Below are positions 59,062 to 64,000 of a DNA stretch of 64,000 nucleotides, piece after piece (position 1 is the first letter of the stretch; the number at the start of each line of letters is the position of its first letter). A program made the translations under genes and the position numbers. This DNA comes from CAZAOY01 sp964486925 (GTDB lineage: Bacteria > Bacillota > Clostridia > Oscillospirales > Ruminococcaceae): positions 1 to 64,000 of the forward strand of contig CAZAOY010000004.1 in assembly GCA_964486925.1 (NCBI GenBank), written 5' to 3'. Below the pieces are notes generated by a model. The model ran no database searches. It was not told the DNA's origin and worked only from the letters and a program-made list of their open reading frames with translations.

Positions 59062-60540
59062 ATGACTTTTCCAGATAAACTGTTAAAGCAGATCGATGAT
59101 TACATCCAAAGAAACCGCAAAACCATTATCCAAAACGTTATAAAGCTTATTGATATCGACTCTGTCTACAAACCCCCTCAGCCAAACGCTCCATTTGGTG
59201 TGGGTAATGCAAAGGCGTTAGATACTGCACTCCAGATGTGCGAAAATCTAGGATTTATCACTAAAAACCACGAATACTACTGCGGCACTGCCAGCATTAA
59301 CGACTCTGCTGCAACCGAGATATCGGTGTTAGCCCATCTAGACGTTGTCCCCGCGGGGAGTGGGTGGAGCACCGACCCATTTAAGGGAGTTGAGATTGAC
59401 GGCTATATAACAGGACGAGGAAGCCGTGATGATAAAGGGCCTGTTGTAATTGGAATGCACGCAATAAACTGCATTAAAGAGCTTGGCTTACCGATAAAGA
59501 GCAAGCTTTCTCTATTCCTTGGATGTAACGAAGAGCTTGGTATGCAGGATGTAGACTACTACCTTGCCCACAACCCCTCCCCTGACTTTGCACTAACCCC
59601 CGACGCCCGCTTTCCTGTAGGATATGGCGAAAAAGGTATACTAGAGGGTGAGTTTATCTTTGCTAAGGACTGCTCTGATACCTCCTGCTTAGTAAATATA
59701 GGTGGGGGCGAGGCTTCAAATATTGTGCCAAACTATGCCTATGCGGATATTAAGCTATCCAGCGAAAGGTATGAACGGTTATATGGAGAGTACGAAAACT
59801 CTGCTGACATTAAGCTGTCCTTTGCGGATGGTATACTTCATATTGAAGCGATTGGGCTATCCACCCACGCCGCTCATCCAGAGGGTAGCGTAAACGCTAT
59901 CTGGGTTTTGTCTAACTTCATCTGCGAGCAACGATTAGTTTCTGGGGTAGAACTTCGGATGTTTGGATTTATTAGAGATGCCTTTTCCGACAACTACGGC
60001 GAATATATCGGGATCGACTCCTTCGATGAGGATTCGGGCAAGCTTACCTGTATCGCAGGGGTGATTACCGCTAACGAGGACGACATACGGCTTAACATAA
60101 ACATACGCTACCCTGTCTACGACAGCAGTAAAGGTATAATTAACCGTATTAATCACATGCTTTGTATTGTCGAGCCTAAATATGACTCTGAATGTATAGA
60201 GTTTCGTGTTATAAAGGACAGTCCACCTAGCTATGTTCCTAAGGATAGTCCGGAGGTTACAGCGGTTAATGCGATATATAACCTTCTGCGCACCGATATC
60301 GACTACGAAGAAAAGCCATTTATCATGCGTGGGGGTACCTATGCACGTAAATTTAAAAGAGCCTTCTCCTTTGGTCATCTAATGCCGGATGAGAGGTTTG
60401 ATGAGTCACGCTTTCCAAAGGGTACCGGAAACCTCCATCAGGCAAACGAGAGCCAGAGTATAGAGGAGCTGAACTTTGGGATAAAGGCGTATGTCTTAGC
60501 GCTATTAGCACTGGATGAGATAATTACTTCGGATAAATAG
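59062..60540 (+). CDS. M20-family dipeptidase, PepV-like
   Basis: 492 residues. Zinc-site motifs: LAHLDVVPAGSGWSTDPF, GRGSRDDKGPVVIGMHA (bridging Asp), LGCNEELGMQDVDYYL (catalytic and metal Glu), LTPDARFPVGYGEKG, and the late FSFGHLMPDE His. The dimerisation-like lid insertion lies between 190 and 380. PepV-type enzymes split dipeptides in the cytosol. SD GGAGG, 55 bp after the MBL protein gene with no terminator, so the two are one operon. Confidence 0.93.
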   Translation: MTFPDKLLKQIDDYIQRNRKTIIQNVIKLIDIDSVYKPPQPNAPFGVGNAKALDTALQMCENLGFITKNHEYYCGTASINDSAATEISVLAHLDVVPAGSGWSTDPFKGVEIDGYITGRGSRDDKGPVVIGMHAINCIKELGLPIKSKLSLFLGCNEELGMQDVDYYLAHNPSPDFALTPDARFPVGYGEKGILEGEFIFAKDCSDTSCLVNIGGGEASNIVPNYAYADIKLSSERYERLYGEYENSADIKLSFADGILHIEAIGLSTHAAHPEGSVNAIWVLSNFICEQRLVSGVELRMFGFIRDAFSDNYGEYIGIDSFDEDSGKLTCIAGVITANEDDIRLNINIRYPVYDSSKGIINRINHMLCIVEPKYDSECIEFRVIKDSPPSYVPKDSPEVTAVNAIYNLLRTDIDYEEKPFIMRGGTYARKFKRAFSFGHLMPDERFDESRFPKGTGNLHQANESQSIEELNFGIKAYVLALLALDEIITSDK

Positions 60541-60592
60541 ATATGGACTTCAGAAAATACAAAAGAATAAGTTATAGGCAAACGCCTAATCT

Positions 60593-60730
60593 AAGGAGGA
60601 TTGGGGCTGTTTAATACTAAGAAGTAAATAAAAACACTCTAAAACCATCCAAAGTCTATGTTTTGGGGATTTTTGCGGGTTTTTAGTCAGTGTTTTATTG
60701 TTAATTAGTATTACAGCCCCTTTAAAATAC
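60593..60730 (+). promoter_or_regulatory. 118-nt hairpin between SD and start codon of the ABC-F gene
   Basis: SD AAGGAGGA (60593-60600), 2 nt, then a long imperfect hairpin 60603-60720. GGGGCTG (60603-60609) pairs with CAGCCCC (60714-60720), TAATACTAA (60612-60620) with TTAGTATTA (60705-60713), AATAAAAACACT with AGTGTTTTATT, AAAACC with GGTTTT, and ATCC with GGAT. Ten nt later comes ATG 60731, which has no SD of its own. It could be a small inserted repeat element or a structure that bridges SD and AUG. Confidence 0.6.
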
Positions 60731-62647
60731 ATGTTACTTTCACTTAACAACCTGTCTAAATCCTATGGTGAGAAGCTAATACTAAAAGATATTAGCGTCA
60801 CCATCGAGGCTAACGATCGTATCGGACTTATCGGTGCTAACGGGATTGGTAAGTCTACACTACTTAATATCCTATGTAAAGAGCTGTCGCATGACAGCGG
60901 GGATATTAACTACCTTTCAAACCTAAAGATTGGATTTTTAAAGCAAAACAGCGGTCTTGATAAGCACAACACCATTATCGGTGAGATGAAATCGGTATTT
61001 AGCGACCTATTGCTACTAGAAAAAGAGATTAAAGCTTTAGGAGAAAGGATGGCAACCGTCGATCACCAGACTAAAGAGTATGAGCAGCTTTCAGCGCAAT
61101 ACTCTTTAAAGTCGAACCTATTCGAGCATGGCGGTGGTTATGATATAGACTATAAAATCAAGATGATTCTTAACGGGATGGGATTTTCGGATAAGGACTA
61201 TGACTTTAACATCTCCGCCCTTAGCGGTGGTGAGAAAACCCGACTCGCCCTAGCTAAGCTTCTACTCGAGGAACCTGGGCTACTGGTACTTGATGAGCCG
61301 ACAAACCACCTTGACTTTCGCACGCTATCATGGCTAGAGGACTACCTCAAGGAGTACAAGGGCGGACTTTTAATTGTATCACATGACCGATATTTCCTTG
61401 ATAAGATGGTTGAAAAAATTTGGGATATCGAGGATAAGGGGATTGTTGCCTATAAAGGTAACTACACAAAGTTTAAACAGCTTCGTGCCGAACGCTATAC
61501 ACGTTGGCAGAAGGAATACGATATGCAACAGCTCCAGATTGCGTCGATGGAGGACTATATCCAAAAGAATATTGCCCGCGCCTCCACCTCAAACAGCGCT
61601 AAGAGCCGTGTACATCAGCTTGCGAATATGGAGCGGATTAAAAAGCCGGTTGATTATGTTAAATCCCCTCACTTCTCCTTTACAACAAATAAAAATCCAG
61701 TAAAGGACGTGCTTCAAACCTTTGATCTTGAGCTTAGCGTCGGTAGCGGTAGCGATAAGCTTACTTTGTTTTCTGGGCTTAATCTGGATATCAAGAGGGG
61801 AGAAAAGGTGGCGATTATCGGGGATAACGGGGTTGGAAAATCCACCCTGCTTAAATCACTCCTAGGGTATCAAACCCAAAAGGGCGAGATAGTTTGGGGC
61901 GGAAATACTAATGTTAGCTACTACGACCAGGAGAACACCACCCTAAACCCTAACAAAACTGCCCTAGATGAAGTATGGGATCGCTTCCCGCTTATGCCTG
62001 AATATCTGGTACGAAAGCTTTTAGGCAGTGTGCTAATAAGCGATGACAACGTATACAAAAAGATTAGCGTGCTAAGCGGCGGAGAGAAGGCTAAGGTTGG
62101 GCTTGCAATCCTCAAAAATGAGAATGGCAATGTGCTTGTACTGGACGAGCCCACAAACCATCTTGACCTCCAAAGCAAGGAAGCGCTTGAAACTGCTCTA
62201 AAGGAGTTCTGTGGCACCTTAATCTTTGTATCTCATGACCGATACTTTCTAAATGAGATCCCAACTAAGATTATCGAGATGAAAAAGCCTAACACTGTAA
62301 ACATCTATAAAGGTAACTTTGATTTCTACATGGAGCAAAGAGCAGAGCATGCAGACGAGCCAAAGCCTACTAAACAACAAGAAAAGAATCATAACCCTGA
62401 AAAGAAAAGCTATCGTTCAAAGCAGCAACGAAGCGAGGACACAAAACGAAGATCAAGGATTAAAGCGCTAGAAGAATTAATAGAACGAATCGATAACGAC
62501 ATAGCGCTAACCCAGTCGGAGATAGAAGATCCTACTAACGCTTCTAACTTTGATCTACTTACCGAAAAATGTAACCTACTTGAACAGCTACGGCACGAAC
62601 ACAACCTTGCTATAGATGAGTGGTTAACCTTAACCGACGTAGACTAA
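60731..62647 (+). CDS. ABC-F ATPase, Uup/YfmR-like
   Basis: 638 residues from ATG 60731; MLLSLNNLSKSYGEK is the usual N-terminus, and the in-frame TTG at 60698 lies inside the hairpin. Two ABC domains: GANGIGKST, LSGGEKTRLALAKLL, LLVLDEPTNHLDF; then GDNGVGKST, LSGGEKAKVGLAIL, VLVLDEPTNHLDL. The interdomain linker is at about 250-330. A C-terminal coiled coil of about 70 residues (KALEELIERIDNDIALTQSE) follows a Lys/Glu linker, as in Uup. Acts on ribosomes (translation quality control) rather than as a transporter. Confidence 0.93.
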   Translation: MLLSLNNLSKSYGEKLILKDISVTIEANDRIGLIGANGIGKSTLLNILCKELSHDSGDINYLSNLKIGFLKQNSGLDKHNTIIGEMKSVFSDLLLLEKEIKALGERMATVDHQTKEYEQLSAQYSLKSNLFEHGGGYDIDYKIKMILNGMGFSDKDYDFNISALSGGEKTRLALAKLLLEEPGLLVLDEPTNHLDFRTLSWLEDYLKEYKGGLLIVSHDRYFLDKMVEKIWDIEDKGIVAYKGNYTKFKQLRAERYTRWQKEYDMQQLQIASMEDYIQKNIARASTSNSAKSRVHQLANMERIKKPVDYVKSPHFSFTTNKNPVKDVLQTFDLELSVGSGSDKLTLFSGLNLDIKRGEKVAIIGDNGVGKSTLLKSLLGYQTQKGEIVWGGNTNVSYYDQENTTLNPNKTALDEVWDRFPLMPEYLVRKLLGSVLISDDNVYKKISVLSGGEKAKVGLAILKNENGNVLVLDEPTNHLDLQSKEALETALKEFCGTLIFVSHDRYFLNEIPTKIIEMKKPNTVNIYKGNFDFYMEQRAEHADEPKPTKQQEKNHNPEKKSYRSKQQRSEDTKRRSRIKALEELIERIDNDIALTQSEIEDPTNASNFDLLTEKCNLLEQLRHEHNLAIDEWLTLTDVD

Positions 62648-62707
62648 AGCTATTAGCTGTATAGCAACCATTTTAACCATTATATTCGGTAGAATATCAC
62701 GATTTTT

Positions 62708-62732
62708 ACAACTCAACCATTGGTTGAGTTGT
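62708..62732. promoter_or_regulatory. 25-bp near-perfect palindrome before the XRE gene
   Basis: ACAACTCAACCA / TGGTTGAGTTGT around one central T, followed by another ACTCAAC at 62742-62748. It may be the terminator of the ABC-F gene (only a weak TTTT follows) or an operator for the XRE regulator, whose promoter starts 28 bp later. Confidence 0.6.
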
Positions 62733-62759
62733 AGTTTTAAAAACTCAACGAGATAGTTA

Positions 62760-62788
62760 TTGCTAATTTCCTTTGCAGATGATACAAT
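62760..62788 (+). promoter_or_regulatory. Promoter of the XRE regulator gene
   Basis: TTGCTA (62760-62765), 17-nt spacer, TACAAT (62783-62788), 30 bp before the start. Confidence 0.65.
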
Positions 62789-62818
62789 TAATCAAACAAA
62801 ACAGAAAGGAAGATTACA

Positions 62819-63529
62819 ATGAGTACAAATTATATCGATCAAATATCCTCTACCATTAGCAGTCTACGAAAACAACAGAATATGACACAGGATTCTCTAG
62901 CGGACAAGCTAGGTGTTACCTTCCAAGCTATTAGCAAGTGGGAGAATGGTATCTCCTGCCCCGATATAGGGTTACTACCAGAGATAGCGTCAATCTTTAA
63001 CGTTTCTGTGGACTATCTGTTTGGGATTAAAGGTGAGGGCTACTCACAAACCGCTCCTGTTAATACCATTACCACAAACACTAAGCTTCCATGGGAGGAC
63101 GACAATACACTTCGTGCCGTACTATACAAAGGTAGAACGCTAATCGACTGTGATACATACCCTATGGATTATGAAAATTTTGAGTTTACATTTGTATATG
63201 ACGGGGAGGCACTTAACGTAGAAAGCTATCTGTCGCTTAAATGTAATGATGTAGAGGGTAACGCTACTGCGGGGCATGGTTTAGAATGTAAAGATGTAAA
63301 CGGTAATGTTACTTCGGGACATGGTGTTAACTGTAAGGATATAGGGGGCAATGTGTATGCTGGACATGGGGTTAACTGCCAGGATGTAGGCGGGGCTGTA
63401 CAAGCCGGTCATAACGTCACCTGTGGGGAAGTAGGTGGTGGAGTAAATGCGGGGCATAGTGTCCACTGTGGGGATGTAGGCGGATCGGTTAATGGGGCAC
63501 AGGGTGTTCATATAAGCTGCAATGACTAA
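62819..63529 (+). CDS. XRE-family regulator with C-terminal 15-residue Cys/His repeats
   Basis: 236 residues, SD AGAAAGGAAG. The N-terminal HTH (SSLRKQQNMTQDSLADKLG; TFQAISKWENGISCPDI; NVSVDYLFGI) covers 10-70. A linker with PWEDDNTLRAVLYKGRTLI leads to six repeats of 15 residues (140-230) of the form V-x-C-x-D-V-x-G-x-V-x-A-G-H-x. Cysteines fall at 142, 157, 172, 187, 202 and 217, and histidines at 153, 168, 183, 198 and 213. The period fits a beta-solenoid with stacked Cys and His columns, possibly metal-binding. Its target and signal are unknown. Confidence 0.85.
   Translation: MSTNYIDQISSTISSLRKQQNMTQDSLADKLGVTFQAISKWENGISCPDIGLLPEIASIFNVSVDYLFGIKGEGYSQTAPVNTITTNTKLPWEDDNTLRAVLYKGRTLIDCDTYPMDYENFEFTFVYDGEALNVESYLSLKCNDVEGNATAGHGLECKDVNGNVTSGHGVNCKDIGGNVYAGHGVNCQDVGGAVQAGHNVTCGEVGGGVNAGHSVHCGDVGGSVNGAQGVHISCND
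63236..63508 (+). repeat. Six tandem 45-bp coding repeats in the XRE gene
   Basis: Each unit encodes a 15-residue repeat with conserved Cys, Asp/Glu, Gly, Val and Gly-His. DNA identity between units is moderate, so the repeats are old and kept by selection on protein rather than fresh slippage. Confidence 0.75.
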
Positions 63530-63540
63530 GCAATAAAAAA

Positions 63541-63574
63541 GTCACGCTGAAGAGGAATTACCCATCAGCGTGAC
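63541..63574. terminator. Bidirectional terminator
   Basis: GTCACGCTGA (63541-63550) with TCAGCGTGAC (63565-63574), an A-run before and CTTTATTTATT after. Serves the XRE gene and the convergent transporter gene. Confidence 0.9.
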
Positions 63575-63580
63575 CTTTAT

Positions 63581-64000
63581 TTATTCCTTAGCCTTATCTT
63601 TGTCCTTCTCTTTATCTTTGTCCTTTTCTTTATCTTTATCTTTTTCCTTATTGGTACGATCTACAATAACTGTATCATGATATACCGTAGCGTTTGAAGG
63701 GGCAAATAGCGGTTTAACCTTCGATTCAGTATCGTAATCATATCTATTCTGCCCGTTATCTTCATAAATTATGGTTAATTTATCATAATCAGCGGTATCA
63801 GTCTTTAGGTTTTTCTTGTTTAGGTTGTACTGCGCCCATTCCTTTACAATCTGATAGATAAGTGCAAACACAGGAACACCTAACACCATACCCGCAAATC
63901 CAAAATACCCACCTGCCAGAATAATGGAAAACATTACCCAGAACGAGCTAAGCCCCGTTGAATCTCCTAGAATTTTAGGCCCTAATATGTTACCATCAAA
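63581..64000 (-). CDS. AI-2E family transporter, C-terminal part (5' end outside window)
   Basis: 140 codons, open at the window edge. The visible part has the family's conserved last helices: NILGPKILGDSTGLSSFWVM, then GGYFGFAGMVLGVPVFALIY. About 90 cytoplasmic residues follow, ending in a low-complexity Lys/Asp/Glu tail (KDKEKDKDKEKDKDKAKE). Members of this family move solutes or ions; AI-2 export is shown for only one. The charged tail is longer than usual. No start or promoter in the window. Confidence 0.87.
   Translation of the reverse strand, partial: FDGNILGPKILGDSTGLSSFWVMFSIILAGGYFGFAGMVLGVPVFALIYQIVKEWAQYNLNKKNLKTDTADYDKLTIIYEDNGQNRYDYDTESKVKPLFAPSNATVYHDTVIVDRTNKEKDKDKEKDKDKEKDKDKAKE

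Noticed and set aside
60698..60731. TTG 60698 as the start of the second ABC-F gene
   Set aside because: It lies inside the long hairpin and adds 11 residues not seen in this family. ATG 60731 gives the standard N-terminus.
62708..62732. Firm call of the palindrome as a terminator
   Set aside because: The downstream tract is only AGTTTT and a further partial copy follows, so an operator is equally likely. Listed as regulatory with both options.
1..64000. CRISPR arrays, insertion sequences, prophage, tRNA or rRNA genes
   Set aside because: I looked for regularly spaced repeats, transposase or integrase proteins, and cloverleaf or rRNA sequence in all gaps and saw none. The 118-nt hairpin at 60603 is the only candidate for a mobile repeat, and a single copy is not enough to claim it.

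Overview
The window looks like the chromosome of a low-GC, Gram-positive, spore-forming anaerobe of class Clostridia. Four things point there. It has a complete spoIIA operon (spoIIAA-spoIIAB-sigF) and a GerW/YtfJ spore protein. It has a conserved clostridial block of M50 protease, scpA, scpB, DUF2953, ytfJ, dacF and rluB. It has a ferredoxin-rich [FeFe] hydrogenase of the group B type. Promoters are the TTGACA-17-TATAAT kind with strong AGGAGG ribosome sites. I see no phage, insertion sequence, CRISPR array, rRNA or tRNA, so this is mostly core genome with some accessory cassettes.

Layout. 1-1465: 3'-truncated gene for a secreted repeat protein with very biased codons and a ~400 nt leader. 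2181-8758 (minus): prs, a small orphan, rluB, dacF, ytfJ, DUF2953, scpB, scpA and an M50 protease. 9079-11362 (plus): ABC half-transporter and YjbQ. 11441-20621 (minus): nucleoside hydrolase, tex, DUF2752, CD225 protein, polA, UvrD-like helicase and FlK-like thioesterase. 21018-25256 (minus): response regulator, sensor kinase and HtrA protease, resembling a CssRS-HtrA envelope-stress module. 25652-28001 (plus): MFS exporter with an ArsR-like regulator. 28234-31395 (plus): two sugar-type enzymes and a coiled-coil orphan. 31740-33227: an antibiotic-resistance type ABC-F gene behind a leader-peptide attenuator. 33327-35707: small secreted protein, GNAT, Crp/Fnr regulator and ferredoxin.

35738-39345 (minus) is a six-gene arsenic operon: arsR, arsP-like permease, thioredoxin-like protein, acr3, an arsN1-like acetyltransferase and arsC. 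It is driven from a perfect 20-bp inverted-repeat operator. 39497-42326 (minus): a second HtrA and spoIIA. 42607-46116: DUF1858, trmK, Nif3, amidase (minus), ppa and a phosphodiesterase. 46205-53556 (minus): gltX, glnS, DUF4358, flavin reductase, birA, a small iron-sulfur-like protein and the hydrogenase. 53886-63529: TIM-barrel epimerase, kinase-like protein, two DUF2087 proteins (minus), tandem metallo-beta-lactamase protein, PepV-like dipeptidase, Uup-like ABC-F, and an XRE regulator with a 15-residue Cys/His repeat domain. The window ends in an AI-2E transporter.

The most unusual signals are in RNA-level control. Three genes (htrA, glnS and the second ABC-F) appear to have split ribosome binding sites, with a Shine-Dalgarno sequence abutting a hairpin and the start codon just beyond it. 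The first ABC-F gene has a complete ribosome-controlled attenuator readable from sequence. The ars operon reuses Shine-Dalgarno sequence to encode Gly-Gly-Cys-x-Cys protein tails. The arsenic and MFS promoters share a 14-bp operator-like core.
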